A DNA stretch of 64,000 bases from Lachnospiraceae bacterium (lineage in GTDB: Bacteria; Bacillota; Clostridia; Lachnospirales; Lachnospiraceae), in contig JAJQBC010000077.1 in NCBI GenBank assembly GCA_021203465.1, positions 36,412-100,411 on the forward strand, given 5' to 3'. Shown here piece after piece: positions 53,113-60,767 of this stretch. Each line of letters opens with the position of its first letter. The stretch's first letter is position 1. The translations under genes and the position numbers were made by a program. The notes beneath the pieces are model-generated. The model saw only the letters and a list, made by a program, of their open reading frames with translations, did not search any database and was not told the DNA's origin.

Positions 53113-55251
53113 TTATTTTGTTAACAACAGCATAATCTCGTTCGTGCGGGCGACAAACTTCGTCATCGCCTCCGGCGCAAGCGGCTCGTGGCTGATCATC
53201 GCGAGATCGTAGAGCTGCTCGCAGATCATATTCGTATGCTCACCTTCCGGATTCTCGAAGAGGTACTTCACGAGCGCGTTATTCGCGTTGAGCACGAGCG
53301 TCGTCTCGTTTCCGAACATGGAGGAATCCATCCCGTACATATTGTACATCTTCATCATATCCTGCATCCGGCGGCTCTCCTCGGAGAGCGTGATCATCGA
53401 GGAAACCTTCTCATTCTTGAGCTTCTCGACCTTCACTTCAAGCTTGTCATTGTTCAGAGCCTTGCGGAACAACGCGCTCAGCGCATCCACCTCGTCCTTC
53501 AGCTCCTCCTCAGAGGCCTCCTCCTTCATGGATTCCGTGAGATCCGCGTCGATGTGCTGGAACTTCACCTTCTCGTTCTTCGCCTCCAGATGGCTGATGA
53601 ACGGATTGTCGATATTGTCCTTCAAGACGACCGCGTTCATGTTCTGCTCGCGGAACATGTTGATGTACTGGCTCTGCTGCACCTCGTCGGTCACATAGTA
53701 GATCGTCGTCTTCGGCGGCTCCTGCTCCTCCTCGTCATCGGAGGTCTCAGCCTCGCTTCCGTCAGCGTTCTCCACGCTCTGCTCCGCCTCCGCGCCTTCC
53801 GCAGTTTTTTCATCCGCAGCCGTCTCCGCAGTTTCGGCAGCTTCACCTTCTTCCGCCTTCTCCGCCGCGTTCAGCGCGTCCAGATACTCGCTCATCGTCG
53901 TGTACTTGCCGTCCAGATCCTTGAACAGCACATACTCCATCATACGCTCGCAGAATTTTTCATCCTTGATGCAGCCATATTTGATGAAGGGGCTGATATC
54001 GTCCCAGTATTTCTCATAGTTCTCGCGATCGGTCTTGCACATGCCGCTCAGCTTATCCGCGACCTTCTTCGTGATATAATTGGAAATCTTCTTCACAAAA
54101 CCGTCGTTCTGCAGCGCGCTTCTGGAAACGTTCAGCGGCAGGTCCGGACAGTCGATCACGCCCTTTAAGAGCATCAGGAACTCCGGAATCACTTCCTTAA
54201 TATTATCCGCGATGAACACCTGATTGTTGTAGAGCTTGATCACACCCTCGGCGGACTCGTACTCCAGATTGATCTTCGGGAAGTAGAGGATGCCCTTGAG
54301 GTTGAAGGGATAATCCATATTCAGGTGGATCCAGAACAGCGGCTCCTTGTAGTCGTGGAAGACCTTGCGGTAAAATTCCTTATATTCCTCCTCCGTGCAC
54401 TCGTTCGGATGTTTCGCCCAGAGCGGCGAGGTGTCGCTCAAGGACACCGGACGCTTGTTGATCTTCACGCGGTCGCGCGCCGGGGAAATCTCCTTCGTCT
54501 CCTTCGTGCCGTCCTCATTTTCGATCTCCTCAGTCTTCGCCTCCTCGTGGATGCGCTCCACGACGACGTCGTCCTCCTTCAGATCGCTCTCATCGATCGT
54601 CTCGTACTCCTGCTCCGCGTTCTCCTTCGCCAGGAAAATCTCCACCGGCATGAAGGAGCAATACTTGCTGACGACCTCGCGCGCACGGTACTCATTGGAG
54701 AACTCGACGCTGTCCTCGTTAAGGAAAAGCGTGATCTCCGTGCCAACACCCGTCTTCTGTCCGGCTGCCATCGAGAACTCCGTACCGCCGTCGCACTCCC
54801 AGTGTACCGCCTCTGCGCCTTCTTTGTAAGAGAGCGTATCAATGTGCACCTCGTCGGCCACCATGAAGGCCGAGTAGAAGCCCAGTCCGAAATGGCCAAT
54901 AATCTGGTCCTCATTCGTCTTATCCTTGTACTGCGTGAGGAAATCCGTCGCGCCGGAGAAGGCGATCTGGTTGATGTACTCCTCGACCTCGTCGGCTGTC
55001 ATGCCAAGACCGTTATCGATGAATTTCAGCGTCTTCTCCTCGGGATTCACCAACACCTGAATCTGCGGCTTATAGTCCTCCGGCAGAGAATACTCGCCCA
55101 TCATATCCAGCTTCTTCAACTTTGTAATCGCATCGCAACCGTTCGAAATCAGCTCCCGGAAAAAGATATCATGGTCAGAATAGAGCCACTTCTTGATAAT
55201 CGGGAAAATATTTTCACTGTTAATGGAAAGCGAACCCTGTTTTTCGTTCAT
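53113..55251 (-). CDS. htpG: Chaperone HtpG (Hsp90) with an acidic insertion
   Basis: ATP-dependent Hsp90 chaperone. The start at 55251 (MNEKQGSLSINSENIFPIIK) follows AAAGGTG, giving about 712 residues, some 80 more than E. coli HtpG. The N-terminal ATPase domain has FFRELISNGCDAITKLKKL, LKFIDNGLGMTADEVEEYI and IGHFGLGFYSAFMVAD. The middle domain begins near residue 260 with LWAKHPNECTEEEYKEFYRK. An acidic, low-complexity stretch at about residues 464-512 (Glu, Ala, Asp, Ser) interrupts the region before TTIYYVTDEVQQSQYINMFR. The C-terminal dimerisation domain is complete. A CIRCE and a promoter lie upstream. Confidence 0.96.
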   Translation of the reverse strand: MNEKQGSLSINSENIFPIIKKWLYSDHDIFFRELISNGCDAITKLKKLDMMGEYSLPEDYKPQIQVLVNPEEKTLKFIDNGLGMTADEVEEYINQIAFSGATDFLTQYKDKTNEDQIIGHFGLGFYSAFMVADEVHIDTLSYKEGAEAVHWECDGGTEFSMAAGQKTGVGTEITLFLNEDSVEFSNEYRAREVVSKYCSFMPVEIFLAKENAEQEYETIDESDLKEDDVVVERIHEEAKTEEIENEDGTKETKEISPARDRVKINKRPVSLSDTSPLWAKHPNECTEEEYKEFYRKVFHDYKEPLFWIHLNMDYPFNLKGILYFPKINLEYESAEGVIKLYNNQVFIADNIKEVIPEFLMLLKGVIDCPDLPLNVSRSALQNDGFVKKISNYITKKVADKLSGMCKTDRENYEKYWDDISPFIKYGCIKDEKFCERMMEYVLFKDLDGKYTTMSEYLDALNAAEKAEEGEAAETAETAADEKTAEGAEAEQSVENADGSEAETSDDEEEQEPPKTTIYYVTDEVQQSQYINMFREQNMNAVVLKDNIDNPFISHLEAKNEKVKFQHIDADLTESMKEEASEEELKDEVDALSALFRKALNNDKLEVKVEKLKNEKVSSMITLSEESRRMQDMMKMYNMYGMDSSMFGNETTLVLNANNALVKYLFENPEGEHTNMICEQLYDLAMISHEPLAPEAMTKFVARTNEIMLLLTK

Positions 55252-55291
55252 GTTTGTCTCACACCTTTCTTCAAATTTTGAATTTAAAGAT

Positions 55292-55320
55292 ACTATAATC
55301 CCGCTGTTTTCAAAAGTCAA
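55292..55320 (-). promoter_or_regulatory. htpG promoter
   Basis: On the minus strand TTGACT (55320-55315), 17 bases, TATAGT (55297-55292), with a leader of about 35 bases to the htpG start. Confidence 0.82.
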
Positions 55321-55327
55321 GGATTTT

Positions 55328-55354
55328 TTAGCACTCATTTTAATCGAGTGCTAA
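55328..55354. promoter_or_regulatory. CIRCE operator in the htpG divergent region
   Basis: Perfect TTAGCACTC-N9-GAGTGCTAA. It lies 7 bases upstream of the htpG -35 box and 15 bases upstream of the -35 box of the divergent plus-strand promoter. Unlike at hrcA and lon it does not overlap the best promoter, but a weaker one (TTCAAA-17-TAAAAT) would overlap it. Confidence 0.95.
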
Positions 55355-55369
55355 CAGATTTGAATCTCG

Positions 55370-55399
55370 TTGCAGTATTACCGCTTGCTATGTTATAAT
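55370..55399 (+). promoter_or_regulatory. Promoter of the cytidylate-kinase-like gene
   Basis: TTGCAG (55370-55375), 18 bases, TATAAT (55394-55399). The leader of about 125 bases contains a copy of the dispersed hairpin element. Confidence 0.75.
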
Positions 55400-55432
55400 A
55401 TATTCATATCAAGGCTGCTGCACAGCCAGTAT

Positions 55433-55502
55433 AAAAGCCCCATCGCGAAGCGATTTTAAATGGGCTTTTCCCCCATAACTGTGAAGGTACTGAGCAGTTA
55501 CG
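55433..55502 (+). repeat. Dispersed two-hairpin element, copy 2
   Basis: 70 bases, 67 identical to the minus strand of 5043-5112. It contains AAAAGCCC...GGGCTTTT around an inner ATCGC-GAA-GCGAT hairpin, followed by TAACTG...CAGTTA. Another small hairpin, GGCTG-CTGCA-CAGCC (55413-55427), precedes it in a position similar to a different hairpin of copy 1. It lies in the 5' leader of the next gene. Confidence 0.9.
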
Positions 55503-55529
55503 TAGATTATATAAGAGGAGGGATGACAC

Positions 55530-56159
55530 ATGTCAAAGAGGTTTACAATCACCATGGGGCGCGAATGCGGCGCCGGCGCCACGCACATCGCGCAAGCGCT
55601 CTCAAAGGATCTCGGAATCAACTATTATGACAAGGATATTTTCCGTATGGTTTCCGACAAGAGCGGCGTATTGGAGGAATTTTTCCGTGTGCATGACGAT
55701 CGCCCCGGCAACAACCTTCTGTACCGGCTCGTCAGGGATATGAAACCCGCGGATCAAAAGCCCTCGCTTGGCAAAGACATCGTGTCCCCGGAGAACCTGT
55801 TCCGCTTTCAGTCCGAGCTGATCCGCGAGCTGGCAGAGAATGAATCCTGCATCATCATCGGGCGCTGCGCGGACTATGTCCTGCGCGACTACGAGCACAT
55901 CGTCCATGTCTTTGTCTGCGGCGACGCCGAGAGTAAGATCCGCCGCATGATGCAGACCTACTCGCTCGAACGCGACGTGGCGATCGACCGCATCCGCGAG
56001 ACCGACCGGCAGCGCCACAAATACTACAACTACTACACCGGAGGAACCTGGGACTCCGCCCGGAACTATGACCTGTGCCTGAACACCGGGGACATGACGA
56101 TCCAGGACGCTGCGGAGCTGATCAAATGCTATCTGCGGCAGAAGGGGTATATTGAGTAA
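55530..56159 (+). CDS. Cytidylate kinase-like family protein
   Basis: P-loop kinase-like protein of 209 residues. It starts MSKRFTITMGRECGAGATHI, a variant P-loop of the cytidylate-kinase-like family. YYDKDIFRMVSDKSGV follows, then NESCIIIGRCADYVLRDYEH (strand and Walker B-like region), VFVCGDAESKIRRMM, DRIRETDRQRHKYYNYYTG (lid) and YDLCLNTGDMTIQDAAELI. These proteins are not the essential Cmk and their substrate is unknown. GAGGAGGG precedes ATG 55530. It has its own promoter, a hairpin-element leader and a terminator. Confidence 0.9.
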   Translation: MSKRFTITMGRECGAGATHIAQALSKDLGINYYDKDIFRMVSDKSGVLEEFFRVHDDRPGNNLLYRLVRDMKPADQKPSLGKDIVSPENLFRFQSELIRELAENESCIIIGRCADYVLRDYEHIVHVFVCGDAESKIRRMMQTYSLERDVAIDRIRETDRQRHKYYNYYTGGTWDSARNYDLCLNTGDMTIQDAAELIKCYLRQKGYIE

Positions 56160-56169
56160 ACAGAACACA

Positions 56170-56197
56170 AAAAGGCTTTCCTCGGGAAGCCTTTTTT
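56170..56197 (+). terminator. Terminator of the cytidylate-kinase-like gene
   Basis: AAAGGCTT / AAGCCTTT stem with an 8-base loop followed by TTTTTTC. The A-run on the other side could also terminate tRNA-Leu transcripts coming from the right. Confidence 0.9.
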
Positions 56198-56200
56198 CAA

Positions 56201-56282
56201 TGCGGGCAGTGGGACTCGAACCCATACGCCTTGCGGCACAGGAACCTAAATCCTGCGCGTCTGCCAATTCCGCCATGCCCGC
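56201..56282 (-). tRNA. tRNA-Leu (anticodon TAG)
   Basis: Cloverleaf with acceptor GCGGGCA/TGCCCGC, anticodon stem CAGGA/TCCTG and loop TTTAGGT, a long class-II variable arm, and TTCGAGT. The discriminator base is A and no CCA is encoded. Confidence 0.95.
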
Positions 56283-56291
56283 CTGTATTCT

Positions 56292-56320
56292 TTCATACCA
56301 CAAAACATGCTAAACGTCAA
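56292..56320 (-). promoter_or_regulatory. tRNA-Leu promoter
   Basis: On the minus strand TTGACG (56320-56315), 17 bases, TATGAA (56297-56292). The predicted start lies about 5 bases before the mature tRNA 5' end. Confidence 0.6.
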
Positions 56321-56388
56321 CTCCAGAAACTGCCACCGACAGTTTCTTTCGTATGCTGAGGCAAACGCCGAAAACCGCAAGCGACATG

Positions 56389-57138
56389 CTATAGAAGCCC
56401 CACCCACGCCGCCACCGTGAACACCGCCATCAGTACAATCTGGTGCAACATGTAAATCATAAGGCTGTGCTTTCCGATCGTCTCCAGAAAACCGCCGCGC
56501 AGCCGCAGTGCCCGCATCACCGCCTCACGTCCAGCCACTAGCCTGTATAGGAAATATCCACACAGATAGAGGAAAATCCACGGGAAAAAAGAAAAATAGT
56601 CCCCAGAATAAAAGTTCGGAGCCTGAAAGCCCAGAAAGGTCGTGAAAAGATTTCGGTACAGACCCTCCGGCACGCGTCCTAGCGTAATCTGTTCAAAGCC
56701 CCAGTATCCCGTGTTCACATTTCGTGCCAGGAAAAAAAGTAACGCGCTCACAGTCAGGCCGAGACCCGCCGGAACTTTTTCCAGCAACTTCGAAAGTGGG
56801 ATCAGCGCCAGCATCGCCGCCCCTGTAAAAGTCAGAATTCCGAAGATAATCAGCTCCGACGGCATAAAGATGCAGGTCACCGCCGTTACAACAAGGCCGC
56901 AGACTGATACAAGCAACCCGCGCCGTAACGGCTTACTCCCCAAACTCCAACAAAAGCCCGACAGCAAGATAAAGATCCAGCAGATGCTCTGCTGCCAGAC
57001 ATAACCCGGCGCTTTCCAGAACCAGCCGACATGCACGCCGTAGAGTTCTACAAGGTCATACATCCCGTGATAAGCGACCATACTGAGAATCGTCAGGCCG
57101 CGTAACGCATCCAGAAGAGGCAGACGCTCCCGCTTCAT
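56389..57138 (-). CDS. DUF1624 membrane protein (heparan-alpha-glucosaminide acetyltransferase-like)
   Basis: Integral membrane protein of 249 residues with about seven helices. It begins RLPLLDALRGLTILSMVAYHGMYDLV, the conserved DALRG segment and membrane-embedded His typical of the acyltransferase/DUF1624 superfamily. Later landmarks are WIFILLSGFCWSLGSKPLRRG, FGILTFTGAAMLALIPLS and ETIGKHSLMIYMLHQIVLMA. Family members move acyl groups across the membrane to sugars or wall polymers; the substrate here is unknown. The start overlaps the end of the thioesterase gene by four bases. No terminator with a U-run is seen after it. Confidence 0.88.
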   Translation of the reverse strand: MKRERLPLLDALRGLTILSMVAYHGMYDLVELYGVHVGWFWKAPGYVWQQSICWIFILLSGFCWSLGSKPLRRGLLVSVCGLVVTAVTCIFMPSELIIFGILTFTGAAMLALIPLSKLLEKVPAGLGLTVSALLFFLARNVNTGYWGFEQITLGRVPEGLYRNLFTTFLGFQAPNFYSGDYFSFFPWIFLYLCGYFLYRLVAGREAVMRALRLRGGFLETIGKHSLMIYMLHQIVLMAVFTVAAWVGLL

Positions 57139-57560
57139 TTCCAGGTTCCTTCTTTCTCCATCGTCCCTCTGATCGTCTGATAAAGCTCCGGCAGCTCCTT
57201 TTTGATGTTTGCGGGCCGCCCATCCTTCCGAAGATAACAGTGCCCGGAAGTACCTGTCGCGCGCACTTCCCCGGTTTTCTCATCCGTCAATACATAGGAG
57301 AGCTCATATTTTACTCCGTGAAATGCCGTCATCTTCACATCGATACACACCCGATCGCCAAAATAGGTCATCGACTTATACTCGCAGCTCACACTCAACA
57401 CGGGACTCATGATCCCCGCCTCTTCCACTCTTTTATAAGGAAAGCCCAGATCATCCATGTACGCGACCCGTGCCTCCTCCATCCAGCGGATGTAGTTGGA
57501 ATGGTGGATGATCCCCATCTGATCTGTCTCATAATATTGTGCCTGATGCACGTAGGCCAT
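57135..57560 (-). CDS. Hotdog-fold acyl-CoA thioesterase (YbgC/4-HBT type)
   Basis: The 141-residue single-domain hotdog protein starts MAYVHQAQYYETDQMGIIHH. It contains the catalytic Asp in YETDQMGIIHHSNYIRWMEE, followed by LSVSCEYKSMTYFGDRVCID and the terminal GTSGHCYLRKDGRPANIKKE. Family enzymes hydrolyse acyl-CoA thioesters; the substrate chain cannot be told. GGAGACGGG precedes ATG 57560. Translation is coupled to the DUF1624 protein downstream, which suggests a shared acyl-related role, but that is inference. Confidence 0.92.
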   Translation of the reverse strand: MAYVHQAQYYETDQMGIIHHSNYIRWMEEARVAYMDDLGFPYKRVEEAGIMSPVLSVSCEYKSMTYFGDRVCIDVKMTAFHGVKYELSYVLTDEKTGEVRATGTSGHCYLRKDGRPANIKKELPELYQTIRGTMEKEGTWK

Positions 57561-57662
57561 AATCCCGTCTCCTTTTTTGAATCCTGTAGTGCTGTAGATT
57601 TCTGCAGGTCAAGAGCCTTTCTGTCTTGCTTACATATGCTACCTCGCCTCGAAATCCCTGCT

Positions 57663-59009
57663 CTACAGTATAGCAGATCTATCAGCATTTTCAAAGAGGA
57701 TTGTGATCGTCGTACCCTTTCCCGGCTCACTCTGAAGGTTCAGCTGCGCTCCGTGCTGCGCCACAATGTGCTTGACAATCGCAAGGCCAAGGCCGGTTCC
57801 TCCGGTCGCCTTTGAACGGCTCTTATCAACCCGGTAAAAACGCTCAAACACCCGCTCCTGATGCTTCTTCGGGATGCCGATGCCCGTATCCGCCACCTCA
57901 AGCATGACCCTCGAGTCCATTGGCTTTACCGTAACCGTGACACTTCCGTCCGGATTGTTATAGCGAATCGCGTTGTCGCAGAGATTGTAGAGCAGCTCTT
58001 CCACCATCTCCTTATTTCCTATGATATAGCCCGGTTCGCCCGCGAAACGCAATGTCACCTGATGCTTCTCGGCGCTGATCTGCAACATGTCGACACAATT
58101 CTCCGCCAGTAGATGCAGCGACAGCCGTTCCATCGAAGTCTCCGCCGGTGTCATCACATCCAACTCCGAGAGTTTGATAATATCGTTGATCATGTTCAAC
58201 AGTCTGGTGGCACTGTGATGAATTTCACCGGCAAAACGCGGGGTGTCTTTTTCCGCGGCCATGTGGTGTTCGATCAGCTCCGCGTAACCGGAGATCGAGG
58301 TCAACGGCGTCTTCAGTTCGTGAGAAACGTTTGCCGTGAAGTCCTGCCGCATCCGGGCATTTTTCATGATATCCTCATGTTGCTTCCGGATCGTCTGCAC
58401 GAAAGGCACCATCTCGTCGTAGACCGGCGCGTCGTCACACTCATCGAGATGCTCCGCCAACGAGTCGATCGGAGCCATCAGGGAACGCGTGGCGCGCGAC
58501 GCGAGCAGCATGCAGAGAAGAAAGATGACGATCGCCGTAGCCGCAACGATCGGAAGCGCACTCCGGAAAATGCGCCAAATACTTGAGCTCGCCTTCGCCA
58601 CCCGCAACACAGTCCCATCTTCCTGCAGTACCGCATAATAAAAAGCGCTGCGATCCAGCGTGTCCGACCTGCGGATTGACTGACTGCTGCCCTCTCCAAT
58701 CGCCTCCGACACCTCCGGCCGGTCACCGTGGTTGTCCAGACCTCCGACATCCACATCATTGTCGTAGAGCACCGTACCATCCGCTGCAATCAGCGAAATA
58801 CGGACCTCCCAGTCTGTAAGACCCTCCGCCGACTCCGCTGCCGTAACGTCAAATACCCCTGTGCTCTGCAGCACACGGGTATAAGCCTCCAGCTCATTCA
58901 TGACCTCTTTTTTGAAAAGCTCATAAAATACCGCCGTCATGGACATGGCAGTCAGCAGGATGGTGAGCAACGCCACCAGCATAAATTCCCGCCGGATCTT
59001 TTTTTTCAT
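57663..59009 (-). CDS. PhoR-like sensor histidine kinase
   Basis: Membrane kinase of 448 residues. The start MKKKIRREFMLVALLTILLT at 59009 overlaps the regulator gene stop by four bases. TM1 is followed by an extracytoplasmic domain of about 130 residues (FDVTAAESAEGLTDWEVRIS), TM2 (ALPIVAATAIVIFLLCMLLA) and a HAMP-like linker. HisKA is DFTANVSHELKTPLTSISGY. The ATPase boxes are LLYNLCDNAIRYN, VADTGIGIPKK, ERFYRVDKSRS and GGTGLGLAIVKHI. The PHO boxes upstream of the partner regulator support phosphate-limitation sensing. No PAS domain is evident, unlike B. subtilis PhoR. Confidence 0.9.
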   Translation of the reverse strand: MKKKIRREFMLVALLTILLTAMSMTAVFYELFKKEVMNELEAYTRVLQSTGVFDVTAAESAEGLTDWEVRISLIAADGTVLYDNDVDVGGLDNHGDRPEVSEAIGEGSSQSIRRSDTLDRSAFYYAVLQEDGTVLRVAKASSSIWRIFRSALPIVAATAIVIFLLCMLLASRATRSLMAPIDSLAEHLDECDDAPVYDEMVPFVQTIRKQHEDIMKNARMRQDFTANVSHELKTPLTSISGYAELIEHHMAAEKDTPRFAGEIHHSATRLLNMINDIIKLSELDVMTPAETSMERLSLHLLAENCVDMLQISAEKHQVTLRFAGEPGYIIGNKEMVEELLYNLCDNAIRYNNPDGSVTVTVKPMDSRVMLEVADTGIGIPKKHQERVFERFYRVDKSRSKATGGTGLGLAIVKHIVAQHGAQLNLQSEPGKGTTITILFENADRSAIL

Positions 59010-59677
59010 TCTATCATGTACCCCACATTCCGCACGGTTTTGATCAGGCTGCCCGCAGACCGGAGCTTCTGCCGCAGCGTCTTGATGTGCACATCCAGCG
59101 TCCGGGACTCGCCTTCGAAATTGATGCCCCAAATCCGCTCCATGATCACGTCCCGCGACATGACGATCCCCTGATTCTGCATCAACAGCTTCAGAAGTTC
59201 ATGCTCCTTGAAGGTAAGCTCACAGGGCTCGTCCTTCACATAAACCATGTGCTTCTCACCGTCCATGAAGATGTCTCCCACCGTCAAGAACTTTTCCTCC
59301 CCGATCTGCATACTGCGCCGCAGCAGTGCCTTCACACGGGAGATCAGCTCCATCACGCCGAAGGGCTTTGTGATATAGTCGTCCGCGCCTATATCGAGTC
59401 CCTTGACCTTATCGATCTCCGTCGTCTTTGCTGTCACCATAATGATCGGCGTCTTCTTCGTATCCGGGATCGCACGCAGCTTCCGCACAATCTCCAGCCC
59501 GTCCTCGTCCGGCAGCATGACGTCCAGCAGAACGCAATCCGGCGCCTTCTCCGCTACCTGATGGTAAAAATCCTTCGCGCAGCCGAAATCCTTCACATTG
59601 TATCCACTGTTTTTCAACGCGAAACTCTCGATTTCCCTGATATTCTGATCATCTTCCACAATATAAATCAGCGCCAT
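59006..59677 (-). CDS. PhoP-like OmpR-family response regulator
   Basis: Regulator of about 223 residues, starting MALIYIVEDDQNIREIESFA at 59677 (GGCGGAG six bases upstream). Receiver landmarks are VEDD, the phosphorylated Asp in CVLLDVMLPDEDG, IMVTAKTTEIDKV and DDYITKPFGVMEL. The winged helix has CELTFKEHELLKLLMQNQGI and SRTLDVHIKTLRQKLRSAG. The upstream region holds four tandem TTTACA-like boxes at exact 11-bp spacing (59776-59814), the binding pattern of Gram-positive PhoP. The name PhoP therefore rests on family plus operator; no pst or phosphatase gene is in the window. Confidence 0.9.
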   Translation of the reverse strand: MALIYIVEDDQNIREIESFALKNSGYNVKDFGCAKDFYHQVAEKAPDCVLLDVMLPDEDGLEIVRKLRAIPDTKKTPIIMVTAKTTEIDKVKGLDIGADDYITKPFGVMELISRVKALLRRSMQIGEEKFLTVGDIFMDGEKHMVYVKDEPCELTFKEHELLKLLMQNQGIVMSRDVIMERIWGINFEGESRTLDVHIKTLRQKLRSAGSLIKTVRNVGYMIE

Positions 59678-59706
59678 TTCCATCTCCGCCCTTTCCATGT
59701 AAACAT

Positions 59707-59712
59707 ACTATA
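59707..59712 (-). promoter_or_regulatory. -10 box of the phoP-like gene
   Basis: TATAGT on the minus strand (59712-59707), about 30 bases before the start codon. Only a weak -35 (TTTGCA, 16-base spacing) is seen, consistent with an activator-dependent promoter. Confidence 0.5.
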
Positions 59713-59775
59713 ACACAAATCCGCCCCATGCAAATAAAATCTTTCCCGGGGACTCTCACCATCCTAAAACCTGCC

Positions 59776-59814
59776 TGTAAAACGCATGTGTTCTGTATGT
59801 AAAATCCATGTAAA
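59776..59814 (-). promoter_or_regulatory. Four tandem PHO boxes
   Basis: On the minus strand TTTACA (59814-59809), TTTACA (59803-59798), AACACA (59792-59787) and TTTACA (59781-59776), each start 11 bases from the next. They resemble the TTAACA-like PhoP direct repeats of Bacillus. They lie about 100 bases upstream of the phoP-like gene. Confidence 0.75.
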
Positions 59815-59856
59815 AAAAGAAAGCCCGGAGGCGGGAAACCTCTGGACTTTCTGTAC
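59813..59856 (-). terminator. Terminator of the six-tRNA cluster
   Basis: Stem GAAAG-CCAGAGG paired with CCTCCGG-CTTTC (minus strand, with G-U pairs and a one-base bulge each side) followed by TTTTTTT. It ends exactly where the PHO-box array begins. Confidence 0.8.
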
Positions 59857-60164
59857 TTATTTATTTATCGATGGCGCTTTATCTTAGAATAATCAAAAGG
59901 GAGGGTTTATTCATTAAGGGGGATTAGGGGGTAAGCGCCACCCATAAATATATCTGAGCAAGAGAGAAAGGATATTGGCTATCGTTCTCTCCTTTTCGTC
60001 CCTTATTATACTTTGCGGATTTTAAAATGTACATTGGCAATTTTTCTAAAATTTTTTCTCTTTTTCGACTTTTTCCGTGTCAAAAAAGAGAGGCCGTTTT
60101 TTCTTTTTTACAAAAAGTAAAAGAGAAAACGCTGCTTTCACAACGTTTTCTCCACTTTTCACAA
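59857..60164. other. Structured intergenic region without a gene
   Basis: No convincing coding frame is seen. It contains a distant inverted repeat TGGCGCTT (59872-59879) / AAGCGCCA (59933-59940) and a hairpin GAGAGAA / TTCTCTC (about 59963-59992). The stretch before tRNA-Lys is A/T-rich. It would be part of the long 3' tail of the tRNA transcript or hold a small RNA. Confidence 0.4.
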
Positions 60165-60237
60165 TGAGGCATCGGGGGCTCGAACCCCGGACAACTTGAT
60201 TAAAAGTCAAGTGCTCTACCACCTGAGCTAATACCCC
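60165..60237 (-). tRNA. tRNA-Lys (anticodon TTT)
   Basis: Acceptor GGGGTAT/ATGCCTC (two wobble pairs), anticodon stem CTTGA/TCAAG with loop CTTTTAA, T-arm GGTTCGAGCC, discriminator A. Last tRNA of the cluster; no CCA encoded. Confidence 0.95.
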
Positions 60238-60258
60238 ATAGGTTCCTGCTGCCCTCAA

Positions 60259-60331
60259 CTGGGCTAGCTGGATTCGAACCAGCGAATGCAGGAGTCAAAG
60301 TCCTGTGCCTTAGCCGCTTGGCGATAGCCCA
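60259..60331 (-). tRNA. tRNA-Gln (anticodon TTG)
   Basis: Acceptor TGGGCTA/TAGCCCA, anticodon stem CAGGA/TCCTG with loop CTTTGAC, discriminator G. Confidence 0.95.
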
Positions 60332-60345
60332 TTATCTTTGATTCG

Positions 60346-60420
60346 GGTGGGTACAGGGACTCGAACCCTGGGCCTCCAGAGCCACAATCTGGCGCGCTAA
60401 CCAACTGCGCTATACCCACC
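60346..60420 (-). tRNA. tRNA-His (anticodon GTG)
   Basis: Acceptor GTGGGTA/TACCCAC plus the extra G at position -1 opposite discriminator C, diagnostic of tRNA-His. The anticodon loop is TTGTGGC. Confidence 0.96.
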
Positions 60421-60446
60421 ATATACCGGACGGCTGCCCGCCCCAG

Positions 60447-60520
<74 letters not shown>

Positions 60521-60545
60521 ACGCTCGGATTTTTTTCAAATCCGA

Positions 60546-60616
60546 AGCGGGTGATGGGAATCGAACCCACGTATCCAGCTTGGAAGGCTGGTGTTCTACC
60601 ATTGAACTACACCCGC
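60546..60616 (-). tRNA. tRNA-Gly (anticodon TCC)
   Basis: Acceptor GCGGGTG/CACCCGC-type pairing, anticodon stem CCAGC/GCTGG with loop CTTCCAA, T-arm GGTTCGATTC, discriminator T. Confidence 0.95.
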
Positions 60617-60632
60617 ATGGCCATGTTCCAAA

Positions 60633-60707
60633 TCGGGGTGACAGGATTCGAACCTGCGGCTTCCTGGTCCCAAACCAGGCGCTCTAGCCAAGCTGAGCCA
60701 CACCCCG
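60633..60707 (-). tRNA. tRNA-Pro (anticodon TGG)
   Basis: Acceptor CGGGGTG/CACCCCG-type pairing, anticodon stem CCTGG/CCAGG with loop TTTGGGA, discriminator A. First tRNA after the cluster promoter. Confidence 0.95.
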
Positions 60708-60738
60708 TCTCGCCGCCCTCATTTTGGACGCACCATGT

Positions 60739-60767
60739 ATTATATAAGACGGCCATAAAAATGTCAA
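60739..60767 (-). promoter_or_regulatory. Consensus promoter of the tRNA cluster
   Basis: On the minus strand TTGACA (60767-60762), exactly 17 bases, TATAAT (60744-60739). Both boxes are perfect, as expected for stable RNA genes. Confidence 0.93.
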
